This document shows positions 1 through 6,975 of a DNA stretch of 27,467 nucleotides, in pieces (positions within the stretch are counted from its first letter, which is position 1; every line of letters begins with the position of its first letter). Under the pieces are notes generated by a model, which saw only the letters and a program-made list of their open reading frames with translations, did no database searches and was not told where the DNA came from. This DNA comes from Puniceispirillum sp965657105 (GTDB lineage Bacteria > Pseudomonadota > Alphaproteobacteria > Puniceispirillales > Puniceispirillaceae), in NCBI RefSeq assembly GCF_965657105.1, contig NZ_CBFHNB010000024.1, forward strand, positions 1-27,467, in the 5' to 3' direction. Both the position numbers and the translations under genes were made by a program.

Positions 1-1159
1 AATATGTATCACCATTAGTACCACAGCATTCGCATTTTAGATGGCCATGTTCTTTGATTACTTTTTGCAGTTTGCCTATACGTAACTTTGGACTTCGCTC
101 ACGAACATAATGCGAGACTAGCTTCCTTTCGCCCTCGGTTTGCTTGGCGTGGCCTTTTTGTTCTAATTCCTCAAACCGAAAGGCATCTATGTTTGTTTCA
201 ACTTTTACGTGACCACCACCCACTTCATTTTCTGTGGCTTCAAGGCTGAAGTCGTCTGAGGAATTAACATATTCCTGCAATTTAATATTAGAAGAAAAGG
301 ATCGCGCTCCAATTTTTCCCCAAGTGCCATCGATAGGGGATCGATAGAAGTCAATATTTGTACGGTTATGATATTGCTGTAATGTCTGGCGCAACTCAAA
401 AATGGCCTTATCTATTGCCACCAGTGAATCAAACCCACCATTGTTTAGAAACATGAGTGTCTGGCGCTTGCTACACAGATAAATCAAATCACGTAATACT
501 TGCTTTTTGTCGGAAGAACTCACCATCCTCTCAAATTTGTCTGTATATAGAAAGAATAAGAGTGCATGGCGCATAGGAACTTGCTTTTCCTGCAGAAAAT
601 CATCACACCATAAGGAGAATTGCCATGCGTTGTCTGATTTAATTAGTTCCTGTTGTGTGTCCGTTGGCAAAAGTTTCCATGCAATTGTGACATCGAGTAA
701 AAACTCTATGGCATAAAAATAGTGTTTGTAACGTCGTCCAACCCTCCCAATTCCCGACAACGCAGGATGAGAGATAACTTGTCCATTTGCGTCTGGTAAA
801 CCGCCCCAAGAAAGGATTTGATTGATTCTTCGGATTTTTGTTTCTGCTTTTACAGAAATGCTTACGCCTTCAAGTTTTTGCCCAAGAGGAAATAGATAGA
901 TCAACCACATGATTTCAGCAACTAATTGGTAGTTATCGTCATCACCCCCTTCAAGTTGAAGTCTGAGTTTGTCCCAAAAGTCTTTAGCACTATAGTCTGC
1001 ATTATGGATAATGCGTCGCTGAACTTCTCGTAGATTAGGTTCAGTCCATATCGCTTTGTCATTGAACAAAGCCGCATCTTTGAAAAAACATCTATCGCGC
1101 CAGTCTTCTGCCGCTTTATAGACATCCTCTCGCCAAGATAATTCATTCCATCGTGCCAT
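1..1159 (-). CDS. McrB-like N-terminal domain / HNH endonuclease, partial (C-terminus cut by window edge)
   Basis: One frame stays open from an ATG at 1159 to base 1 (386 codons, no stop). An AGGGGAG ribosome site lies just upstream of the ATG. The N-terminal 240 residues or so resemble the domain that precedes the AAA module in some McrB-type proteins: a WRDRC start, a WLIYLFPLG segment and a MRHALLFFLYTDKFER segment. From about residue 345 comes the lead-in typical of HNH restriction nucleases (EGERKLVSHYVRERSPKLR), then the first zinc Cys pair, C376 and C379. The His/Asn catalytic part lies beyond the window. The likely role is cutting foreign or modified DNA. The gene is visibly more AT-rich than its neighbours, which fits horizontal acquisition. 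Family placement is by motif memory, so the domain assignment is moderate while the reading frame is firm. Confidence 0.72.
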   Translation of the reverse strand, partial: MARWNELSWREDVYKAAEDWRDRCFFKDAALFNDKAIWTEPNLREVQRRIIHNADYSAKDFWDKLRLQLEGGDDDNYQLVAEIMWLIYLFPLGQKLEGVSISVKAETKIRRINQILSWGGLPDANGQVISHPALSGIGRVGRRYKHYFYAIEFLLDVTIAWKLLPTDTQQELIKSDNAWQFSLWCDDFLQEKQVPMRHALLFFLYTDKFERMVSSSDKKQVLRDLIYLCSKRQTLMFLNNGGFDSLVAIDKAIFELRQTLQQYHNRTNIDFYRSPIDGTWGKIGARSFSSNIKLQEYVNSSDDFSLEATENEVGGGHVKVETNIDAFRFEELEQKGHAKQTEGERKLVSHYVRERSPKLRIGKLQKVIKEHGHLKCECCGTNGDTY

Positions 1160-1340
1160 TTGCTTTCTCCCCTTTATCAAAGAGAGAATAGTAAACGCAT
1201 ACTGATTAAATTTTCGTTAATGGGGGTGATGCTTTTGCCATCACTTAACGCGGCTTTTTGTGGCGCATTCTTTGGGGTGCGTTATTTGATCGTGTCAGTC
1301 AGCTTCGGCAAAGGTGAGTCTGGCCATGCTGTAATTCATC
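1160..1340. other. Intergenic region with small inverted repeats
   Basis: This non-coding stretch lies between zevB and the HNH gene, both on the minus strand. It holds two perfect 6-bp inverted repeats, GTGATG/CATCAC (1226-1231 with 1239-1244) and TAACGC/GCGTTA (1246-1251 with 1279-1284). Neither is followed by a T-run on the minus strand, so they are weak candidates for the zevB terminator. The promoter of the HNH gene should also lie here, but I cannot pick out convincing hexamers. Confidence 0.3.
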
Positions 1341-2306
1341 TTACCTGAACGGATGAACCGGCGCGAATAACGCGATGTTGAGGAGTGCCGCGCCGAAAGC
1401 AAAGATGACAACGCCGCCGATAAGCCCAACCACATCCATTATGCGCCCCAGCGCCAGATTCCCCTCAGGCAACATTACCAGTAGCCGTTTGGCCGTCTGT
1501 CTAAGATAGACAGAGATCGTGGCCAGTAAACTGACGGTCAAAGCCGTGCCCAAAGACATCGCCAATACGGACAATAATCCGGCCATTTTAAGATTCAGCG
1601 CATATGCAAGCAGCAAAACAATCACCGCGCCAGAACATGGGCGAATCCCGATTGACATGACGATGCCGATAAATGTTCTGAAGGATAACGGGCTTTCAAG
1701 ATCGGTGGCGGTTGGTCCATGTGCATGGTTACAGTCATGTGCATGATGGTCATGGTGGTGTGCATCATCATGCGATGAAGATGTCTTGAATATATTGATC
1801 AAGCGTAATGCGCGCATAATCACAATCATCAGACCGACTAGCGCTATCAATGCAAAGCTGGCGATTTCAACATCAGTGGCCATGCTTCGTGTTTGCCGCA
1901 TCGATAATTCGAGAAACCAAACAGCCGATGTAACGATAACTATCGCCGTGACACCCTGAATCAGGGCGGCGGCAAGTGATAATATCACACCACGGCGCAA
2001 CTGGCTTTCATGCGAGAGCAAATAGGTCGAGATCACAATCTTGCCATGTCCAGGCCCAGCGGCATGAAACACGCCATAAAAAAAGCTAAGGGCAATCAGC
2101 ACTAAAGATGCACTAAAGCCATCAGTTTCAACACGCCGCAAGGCTTCTGATAGGCTTTGATGCAAATCGCGTTGCACAGATTGCACGGCGATCAAATATT
2201 CTGACCAGACAAGGTTAAAGCCAGATCCTAACCAAAAGATCAAGCCTGTCAGAACAGCTCCTATGCCAAACAATAATAGTGGTGTCTTCCAGCCAGTCAT
2301 TTGCAT
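1341..2306 (-). CDS. zevB: NicO/RcnA-family metal permease, ZevB-like (zinc locus)
   Basis: The protein has 321 residues and several hydrophobic segments. It carries the NicO-family motif HAAGPGHGK (residues 81-89), a second family motif IRPCSGA (221-227), and a His/Asp-rich cytoplasmic loop at about 179-197 that should bind divalent metal. The family moves Ni or Co. In Haemophilus the pair ZevA (DUF1007) plus ZevB (NicO) contributes to zinc uptake, and here the pair sits in one overlapping operon with zur and znuBC, so zinc is the most likely substrate. Direction of transport cannot be read from the sequence. The start overlaps the end of zevA, with ATG at 2306 or 2300; the latter forms an ATGA overlap. 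It is the last gene of the operon. Confidence 0.85.
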   Translation of the reverse strand: MQMTGWKTPLLLFGIGAVLTGLIFWLGSGFNLVWSEYLIAVQSVQRDLHQSLSEALRRVETDGFSASLVLIALSFFYGVFHAAGPGHGKIVISTYLLSHESQLRRGVILSLAAALIQGVTAIVIVTSAVWFLELSMRQTRSMATDVEIASFALIALVGLMIVIMRALRLINIFKTSSSHDDAHHHDHHAHDCNHAHGPTATDLESPLSFRTFIGIVMSIGIRPCSGAVIVLLLAYALNLKMAGLLSVLAMSLGTALTVSLLATISVYLRQTAKRLLVMLPEGNLALGRIMDVVGLIGGVVIFAFGAALLNIALFAPVHPFR

Positions 2307-2953
2307 GTTACATGAATGGTTTCTGCGAAAAGACGGCCAATAGTGGTGTCAGGGTTGTCGTCTAGGCTGGATGACTGGGACAAGGCGATAGCATCGGCAG
2401 ACGGATTCGGTTGCAAGATTTCCGTACGACAATTATCCGGCGCAGTGCCCTGAAAGGAAATGGTCTCGCCCTCGGCATGATACATCTCGATATAATAGGT
2501 TGGGTCAAAAATCGCGTAAGAAAAAGCCTGTGATGCAGGATCGACAGGGCTTTTCATTAACACGGTAAAGCCCATCCAGAAGCGATTTTCGCGGATTTCG
2601 GCTACAGCCTCGCCTTGCTGTATCAGCGGCAGAGTGACCCCATCACGTTTGGCCAGCGTAAAATAATTATAGGGCTTCAGATTTTCCATAAGTTCAGCAG
2701 CTTTTTGCTTGATAGCAACCTCAACCCCATCGGGGTGCAAAGCGGCTTCCTCAAGCATCGCTGCCGAAAAAAAATCATCAAAAAGCCATTCCTGATAAAT
2801 AGCTGACACCTTGTCATTTCCATCGAGAATAATCTGGCTTTTCAAATCAACCCACATATGCGGGTGCGCGTTTGACACAGAAACCCACCCCATGATCAGG
2901 CAGACTGCCCCGATAATGAAGCGAGAGGGGATACAGCGAGAGGGATTACGCAT
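2297..2953 (-). CDS. zevA: DUF1007 periplasmic protein, ZevA-like
   Basis: This protein of about 218 residues starts with a clear signal peptide (MRNPSRC..., hydrophobic core, cleavage after VSNA). The mature end begins HPHMWVDL, the hallmark of the DUF1007 family. I chose the ATG at 2953, which overlaps the zur stop by 8 bases and puts the signal peptide at the N-terminus; upstream in-frame ATGs would add a stretch inside zur. DUF1007 proteins occur next to NicO permeases and are proposed to deliver or accept metal in the periplasm (ZevA in Haemophilus). The N-terminal His residues and acidic patches would suit zinc handling. Co-transcription with znuCB-zur is implied by the overlaps. Confidence 0.83.
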   Translation of the reverse strand: MRNPSRCIPSRFIIGAVCLIMGWVSVSNAHPHMWVDLKSQIILDGNDKVSAIYQEWLFDDFFSAAMLEEAALHPDGVEVAIKQKAAELMENLKPYNYFTLAKRDGVTLPLIQQGEAVAEIRENRFWMGFTVLMKSPVDPASQAFSYAIFDPTYYIEMYHAEGETISFQGTAPDNCRTEILQPNPSADAIALSQSSSLDDNPDTTIGRLFAETIHVTCK

Positions 2954-3395
2954 TTTCGCACGCATCACAAACACCATGTAGTTCAATGCTGGATTTGGAG
3001 GTTTTGAATTTCGTCTTTTCTTCTAATTCGGCAAGAAAAAGTGAGACAGTATCGTCACATATTTCTTCAACTTGGTCACATTTGTTACAAATTACGAAAG
3101 CGGGCACACTGTTTTTCTCACATGACAAATGCGAACAGCTAATAAAGGCATTCAGGCTTTCCAGCCGATGTACCCGACCAATTAAAATCAATTTTTCCAG
3201 CGCGCGATAAACCTGAAGTGGTGCGCGCATACCAACATCCCTGAGTTCATTAAGGATCATATATGCGCTCATCGCGCCTGTTCCTTTTTCAAGGACGTCC
3301 AAGACAAGTTTTTGGTTCTGAGACAGGTTGTTACTATTTATCATCTGTTGTGACACCGGTGTTGCTTCCGTCGCCTCGTTTGTTTTGACCATCAT
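2946..3395 (-). CDS. zur: Zinc uptake regulator, Fur family
   Basis: A 149-residue Fur-family protein. The N-terminal winged helix includes the recognition helix region RAPLQVYRALEKL. The C-terminal half has H76, C87, H89 and H140 as candidate regulatory zinc ligands and two CxxC pairs, C103/C106 and C143/C146, that form the structural zinc site. Its place between znuB and zevA and the Zur-box palindrome upstream of znuC support Zur rather than Fur or PerR. With zinc bound it should repress znuA and its own operon. Start choice is uncertain: ATG 3395 overlaps znuB by 62 bases, while ATG 3344 (MINSNN) overlaps by 11; neither has a strong ribosome site. Confidence 0.9.
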   Translation of the reverse strand: MMVKTNEATEATPVSQQMINSNNLSQNQKLVLDVLEKGTGAMSAYMILNELRDVGMRAPLQVYRALEKLILIGRVHRLESLNAFISCSHLSCEKNSVPAFVICNKCDQVEEICDDTVSLFLAELEEKTKFKTSKSSIELHGVCDACENA

Positions 3396-4197
3396 GTCCG
3401 AATAGGCCTGATGGCATTGGCAGCAAAGACAGAATAAAACATATTAGCGCGGCCACAACAATACTCGGCCCGGCAGGCGTGTCTAATTCAAGAGAGCCAA
3501 ATAGCCCAGACCACACTGAAATCACGCCAATAAGGATGGCAAAAAATGCCATTTGTTCAGGCGAGCTTGAAAAGCGCCGCGCCGTTGCCGCCGGAATGAT
3601 GAGCAATGCCGTAATGAGCAATACCCCAACGATCTTTAATGACACAGCGATTACCGCCGCCATCAATATCATGAAAATGATATTCACATGATCCGGTTTG
3701 GCACCTTCTGCTAAGGCGAGTTCATAACTTACGGTAGCGGCAAATAATGCCCGCCAAATTAACACAAGCACAATAAGCACAGACAGGCCGCCACCCCAGA
3801 TTATAGCAAGGTCAAACGTTGTAATGGATAGGATATCGCCAAATAGAAACCCCATCAGATCAACCCTGACCCAGGTCATGAAAGCCAAAGCGACAAGGCC
3901 AATAGCTAGGGCGGAATGCGCAAGCAAACCAAGCAAGGCATCTGAAGACAGGCTGGCGCGGCGTTGCAGGAAAACCAACATCAATGAAACAGCAACCGAA
4001 ACCACAAACACAGCAAGTGTAACATTGACCTCAAAAAGCAATGCTAGGGCGACGCCAAGCAAAGCCGAATGGGATAGCGTGTCACCAAAATAAGCAAGTT
4101 TTCGCCAAATTATGAAACAGCCAAGCGGGCCAGCTACCAAAGCAACGCCTATGCCCCCGATTACGGCACGCACAAAGAAATCATCAAACATCTGCAT
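3334..4197 (-). CDS. znuB: Zinc ABC transporter permease
   Basis: A very hydrophobic protein of about 287 residues with seven to eight predicted membrane segments, typical of the ABC-3 (metal) permease family. Conserved features include GDTLSHSALLGVALA near residue 43 and a LLITALLIIPAATARR segment in the second half. It forms the membrane channel of ZnuABC, with ZnuC as ATPase and ZnuA as periplasmic binder. AGAGG precedes ATG 4197 by four bases; ATG 4191 (MFDDFF) is the alternative, and both overlap the znuC stop. A much longer upstream extension exists in frame but lies inside znuC and is not credible. Confidence 0.93.
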   Translation of the reverse strand: MQMFDDFFVRAVIGGIGVALVAGPLGCFIIWRKLAYFGDTLSHSALLGVALALLFEVNVTLAVFVVSVAVSLMLVFLQRRASLSSDALLGLLAHSALAIGLVALAFMTWVRVDLMGFLFGDILSITTFDLAIIWGGGLSVLIVLVLIWRALFAATVSYELALAEGAKPDHVNIIFMILMAAVIAVSLKIVGVLLITALLIIPAATARRFSSSPEQMAFFAILIGVISVWSGLFGSLELDTPAGPSIVVAALICFILSLLPMPSGLFGHDGQNKRGDGSNTGVTTDDK

Positions 4198-5029
4198 TTG
4201 ACCTCTTGGCGCTAACAGTGGTGTTGCTTGCCGTTGGCAACAGGCCATTGTCAGTAAGGTGATTATGCGCCAAAGCCGCCTCTTTGCCCTCAATATGGCC
4301 ATCAGGCTCAATGCTACCATCAGGAAGATGCTCATGGTCATGTTGATGTTGGTAAAGGGCAAGGCCAGAGGCGGTGTGTTCACCAAACAGGGTTTTGAAT
4401 TCATGGCTAGAGGTTACCGATGCCGGTGTGCCAGAACAGCAAACATGGCCATTGAGGCAAATAACCCGATCTGTTGTGGACATCACAACATGCAAATCAT
4501 GCGAGATGAGCAAAATACCACAATTAAGCTCATTACGGATTTTTTCGATGAGCTTGTACAGCGCCATTTCACCATTGAAGTCAACGCCCTGAACCGGTTC
4601 ATCAAGAACCAACAATTCGGGTGAACTCATTATGGCTCTGGCAAGCAGAACGCGTTGAAATTCACCACCGGATAAATTGCTCATCTGCATATTTGCTAGA
4701 TGCGTCATTTCGGTGGCGGCTAGCGCATTGTGAATCTGTGTTTTATTGGCCTTGTGCGTGAGACGCAGAAAGCGGCTTACCGTTAAAGGCAAAGTCCAGC
4801 TTAATTCGAGTTTTTGCGGCACATAGCTGACACGTAATTTTGGCTTGCGATACGCCGTTCCTTCATCGGTTGCCAATACACCAAGAGCTAATTTCGCTGT
4901 TGTGGATTTGCCCGATCCGTTTGGTCCAATCAGTGTCACAATTTCGCCAGGCTCGACGCGCATCGACACCCCCCGAACCAACCATTTTTTTGATCTATAA
5001 ATTCCAGCATTATCAAGCGATATGAGCAT
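4184..5029 (-). CDS. znuC: Zinc ABC transporter ATPase with His-rich C-terminal tail
   Basis: A 281-residue ABC ATPase. Walker A is GPNGSGKS (35-42), the Q-loop is VPQ (70-72), the signature is LSGGE (119-123), Walker B is LLVLDEP (139-145) and the switch His is H177. After the nucleotide-binding domain comes a tail with a HQHDHEH cluster (228-234) and further His to about residue 257, beyond what ATP hydrolysis needs and likely metal-binding. It powers ZnuB. As first gene of the minus-strand operon it is preceded by the Zur box and a 16-bp tandem repeat. Confidence 0.94.
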   Translation of the reverse strand: MLISLDNAGIYRSKKWLVRGVSMRVEPGEIVTLIGPNGSGKSTTAKLALGVLATDEGTAYRKPKLRVSYVPQKLELSWTLPLTVSRFLRLTHKANKTQIHNALAATEMTHLANMQMSNLSGGEFQRVLLARAIMSSPELLVLDEPVQGVDFNGEMALYKLIEKIRNELNCGILLISHDLHVVMSTTDRVICLNGHVCCSGTPASVTSSHEFKTLFGEHTASGLALYQHQHDHEHLPDGSIEPDGHIEGKEAALAHNHLTDNGLLPTASNTTVSAKRSNADV

Positions 5030-5054
5030 TTGTCTCTCTTAGCGTGAATGGACA

Positions 5055-5086
5055 GTCTGAATAATGTCGAGTCTGAATTATGTCGA
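5055..5086. repeat. Two-copy 16-bp tandem repeat in the znuC leader
   Basis: GTCTGAATAATGTCGA (5055-5070) is followed at once by GTCTGAATTATGTCGA (5071-5086), differing at one base. The repeat starts 25 bases upstream of the znuC start and lies between that start and the Zur box. It could be a replication-slippage duplication or a paired binding site; its regulatory value is unknown. Confidence 0.85.
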
Positions 5087-5123
5087 TTTGATCTTGTAAT
5101 ACAAGTGATCGTATGTAAATTTA

Positions 5124-5141
5124 GTGATGTTATAACATTAC
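5124..5141. promoter_or_regulatory. Zur box between znuA and znuC
   Basis: GTGATGTTATAACATTAC is an 18-bp palindrome with one mismatched pair (third base from each end). It matches the known alphaproteobacterial Zur operator type centred on ATGTTATAACAT. It sits in the divergent interval, 41 bases before the znuA ATG and about 95 before that of znuC. TATAAC inside it could be part of a -10 element, so zinc-loaded Zur would block RNA polymerase on one or both promoters. Confidence 0.87.
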
Positions 5142-5182
5142 GTCAATAATGTTGTCCCTAAATCTTGCTCAAAGGTGCCAAA

Positions 5183-6127
5183 ATGCGATACCTGACATCC
5201 GCCCTTCTTGCTTCAACTATGCTCACTTCAAATATCTCAATAGCACAAGCTGACATTAACGTTGTTGCTTCAATCAAACCTATTCACTCTCTGGTGTCCG
5301 CCGTTATGGACGGTGTTGGCGAACCCTTCCTAATCATCGATGGGGCTGGCTCGCCGCATACATACGCGCTGAAACCGTCACAAGCAGAACAACTTCAAGA
5401 CGCTGACCTTGTTTTCTGGGTTGGCCATGATCTTGAGACATTTCTTGAAAAGCCTATTGAAGGGGTCGCCACCAAGGCAACATCAATAGCACTAATTGAC
5501 ACACATGATGTGACGAANNNNNNNNNNGACCATGATGACCATGATGACCATGATGACCATGATGACCATGATGACCATGATGACCACGATGACCATGGAC
5601 ATGACGGTTTTGATCCGCATATATGGCTGGATCCGGTTAACGCAAAGGCGCTTGTTCACGAAATTGAGGAGGCGTTGGCAGAAGCCGATCCCAAAAATGC
5701 AAAGGCGTATGAAGAGAATGCCGCTAACGTAATGGTGCAGTTAGATCAGCTGGTTGAGGAGATTACGGTTGAGTTAGCCCCAGTGAAAAACAAAGGCTAT
5801 ATAGTTTTTCATGACGCCTATCAGTATTTCGAAACGCGCTTTGGTGTTGCCGCTGTAGGCTCACTAACCGTATCGCCAGAAGTCATGCCTGGGGCGCAAC
5901 GTGTCAGTGAGTTGCAATCAAAAGTACGATCCTTAAACACCACTTGCGTATTTTCAGAGCCACAATTTGAACCCAAGCTGGTAGCGACAATCACTGAAAA
6001 CACGAATGCGCGGACGGGTGTATTAGACCCGCTTGGCGCCACAATCGATAGCGGCAAAGAGCATTATTTCAGCCTCATACGCAACATGGCGCGGTCTTTG
6101 AAAGAGTGCCTGTCTGCAAAGAGCTAG
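5183..6127 (+). CDS. znuA: Periplasmic zinc-binding protein of the Znu transporter (contains assembly gap)
   Basis: The protein has about 314 residues. I chose ATG 5183 because AAAGGTG lies just upstream and it begins a signal peptide (MRYLTSALL..., cleavage after AQA); the TTG at 5165 is less likely. Expected zinc ligands of the family are present: H59 in SPHTY, H146 in DPHIWLD, H210 in FHDAYQYF and D282 in LDPLGA (numbers assume the N-run is exactly 10 bases). Between the first two lies the family's flexible His/Asp loop, here made of repeated Asp-His-Asp triplets and broken by 10 N. C256-type Cys residues near the C-terminus (TTCVF, KECLS) may form the disulfide known in ZnuA. It captures zinc and passes it to ZnuB. 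Confidence 0.93.
   Translation: MRYLTSALLASTMLTSNISIAQADINVVASIKPIHSLVSAVMDGVGEPFLIIDGAGSPHTYALKPSQAEQLQDADLVFWVGHDLETFLEKPIEGVATKATSIALIDTHDVTXXXXDHDDHDDHDDHDDHDDHDDHDDHGHDGFDPHIWLDPVNAKALVHEIEEALAEADPKNAKAYEENAANVMVQLDQLVEEITVELAPVKNKGYIVFHDAYQYFETRFGVAAVGSLTVSPEVMPGAQRVSELQSKVRSLNTTCVFSEPQFEPKLVATITENTNARTGVLDPLGATIDSGKEHYFSLIRNMARSLKECLSAKS
5518..5527. other. Assembly gap (10 N) inside znuA
   Basis: Ten N bases fall exactly at the 5' border of the 9-bp repeat coding for the His/Asp loop. The reading frame continues across the gap if its length is 10, but the true length is probably unknown because short tandem repeats commonly collapse or break assemblies. Confidence 0.97.
5528..5590 (+). 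repeat. 9-bp tandem repeat coding Asp-His-Asp
   Basis: GACCATGAT is repeated six times without error (5528-5581), then once as GACCACGAT (5582-5590). Each unit is a multiple of three, so copy-number change alters the length of the metal-binding loop of ZnuA without a frameshift. Additional copies may be hidden in the adjoining N-run. Confidence 0.95.
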
Positions 6128-6180
6128 ATCACCTTCGGCATATCGCATCAAGATCCGTAAACTACAAAATATGTAAATAT

Positions 6181-6222
6181 GGCGTGCCCATAAGTATTGT
6201 AGGCACGCCCCCGAACGGGCGT
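6181..6222. terminator. Overlapping hairpins between convergent znuA and greA
   Basis: Two mutually exclusive stems overlap: GGCGTGCC/GGCACGCC (6181-6188 with 6202-6209, perfect) and ACGCCC/GGGCGT (6205-6210 with 6217-6222, perfect, 6-base loop). They lie in the 126-base gap between the convergent ends of znuA and greA. There is no clear T-run on either side, so a terminator role (possibly two-way) is inferred from position and stem quality. Confidence 0.5.
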
Positions 6223-6253
6223 TACATCTTACGTTCGTTACACCTTAAGAGGG

Positions 6254-6742
6254 TTACACCTTTGCCATATCGAACAGATCAATCGAGATGATTTCATAGC
6301 TTTTGATGCCGCCAGGGGTATGGATTTCAGCCGAGTCACCAATGCCCTTGCCAATCAGGCCACGGGCAATCGGCGATGAGGTCGAGACCAGCCCTTTGGA
6401 AATATCAGCCTCATAGGGGCCGACTATATGAAATACTGACTCTTCGTCAGTTTCTTCATCGGCAACGCCCACCGAGGTGCCAAAAGTCACCTTATCGCCG
6501 GTGAGTTGCGCGGCGTCGATAACTTCGGCGCGGCTGGTAACAGCCTCAAGCTCGGAAATGCGGCCTTCGATAAAGGACTGGCGTTCACGCGCGGCATGAT
6601 ATTCGGCATTTTCCGATAAATCGCCATGTTCACGCGCAACGGCAATGGCGTTAATCACGGCCTGCCTTTCGGTGCCTTTGAGATATGCCAACTCTTCTTT
6701 AATGGCTTCGAGGCCTTGTGCCGTAAATGGTATCTTTTCCAT
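6254..6742 (-). CDS. greA: Transcription elongation factor GreA
   Basis: 162 residues, close to the usual 158. The N-terminal coiled coil carries the signature GDLSENAEYHAARE with D41 and E44, the acidic pair at the tip that enters the RNA polymerase secondary channel and stimulates transcript cleavage. The C-terminal FKBP-like domain (from about residue 80) ends with the usual IGKGIGDSAEIHTPGGIKSYEI region. It rescues backtracked polymerase. It lies downstream of carB but is separated by 233 bases that hold its own likely promoter, so it is probably not strictly part of the carAB transcript. Confidence 0.96.
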   Translation of the reverse strand: MEKIPFTAQGLEAIKEELAYLKGTERQAVINAIAVAREHGDLSENAEYHAARERQSFIEGRISELEAVTSRAEVIDAAQLTGDKVTFGTSVGVADEETDEESVFHIVGPYEADISKGLVSTSSPIARGLIGKGIGDSAEIHTPGGIKSYEIISIDLFDMAKV

Positions 6743-6786
6743 CAGTGATTCTATCCAGTGTTTCCGTCATCTTTAGTTCGCATAAT

Positions 6787-6805
6787 GCCCCGTAAGGGGG
6801 CTTTT
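6787..6805 (+). terminator. GC hairpin followed by TTTT, in the greA leader
   Basis: GCCCC (6787-6791) pairs with GGGGC (6797-6801) around a GTAAG loop and is followed by TTTT on the plus strand. Read as plus strand it is a short intrinsic terminator that would stop antisense read-through from znuA. Read as minus strand the same hairpin falls in the untranslated leader of greA, about 45 bases before the start codon, followed by ATTAT. Confidence 0.5.
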
Positions 6806-6823
6806 AGTCAGAATAATATAAAT

Positions 6824-6853
6824 TATATACGGTATTCCCATAATTTAGGACAA
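6824..6853 (-). promoter_or_regulatory. Candidate greA promoter
   Basis: On the minus strand TTGTCC (6853-6848) and TATATA (6829-6824) are 18 bases apart; a TATAAT register (6827-6822) with 20-base spacing overlaps it. This predicts a leader of about 70 bases that contains the 6787-6801 hairpin. The remaining 6860-6975 up to the carB stop shows nothing I recognise. Confidence 0.4.
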
Positions 6854-6975
6854 GACTATAAGGGCAATCATCTATGGGATCTCTTGATAAGCTATGTCAT
6901 GGCCTAGCCTATCCCAAGGTCATATAAACAGGCAAGGATATTGATATAGGCTGCAGGTCAAAGGCGGGGGAGCTA

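Noticed and set aside
1..1159. Impression of a frameshifted or decayed gene, since only short closed frames are evident here
   Set aside because: One minus-strand frame is open from the ATG at 1159 to the window edge; the other frames are shadows.
1160..1348. Plus-strand frame of 62 codons with a hydrophobic stretch
   Set aside because: No convincing ribosome site, it overlaps the zevB end and promoter region, and shows no family character.
4198..4404. 72-residue N-terminal extension of ZnuB
   Set aside because: It lies wholly within znuC, and the permease family starts near MFDDFF.
4259..4624. Plus-strand frame of 121 codons opposite znuC
   Set aside because: Antisense shadow of the znuC His-rich tail and ATPase domain; no ribosome site.
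5528..5590. Possible CRISPR-like or non-coding satellite repeat
   Set aside because: Units are 9 bp, have no spacers and encode the in-frame metal-binding loop of ZnuA.
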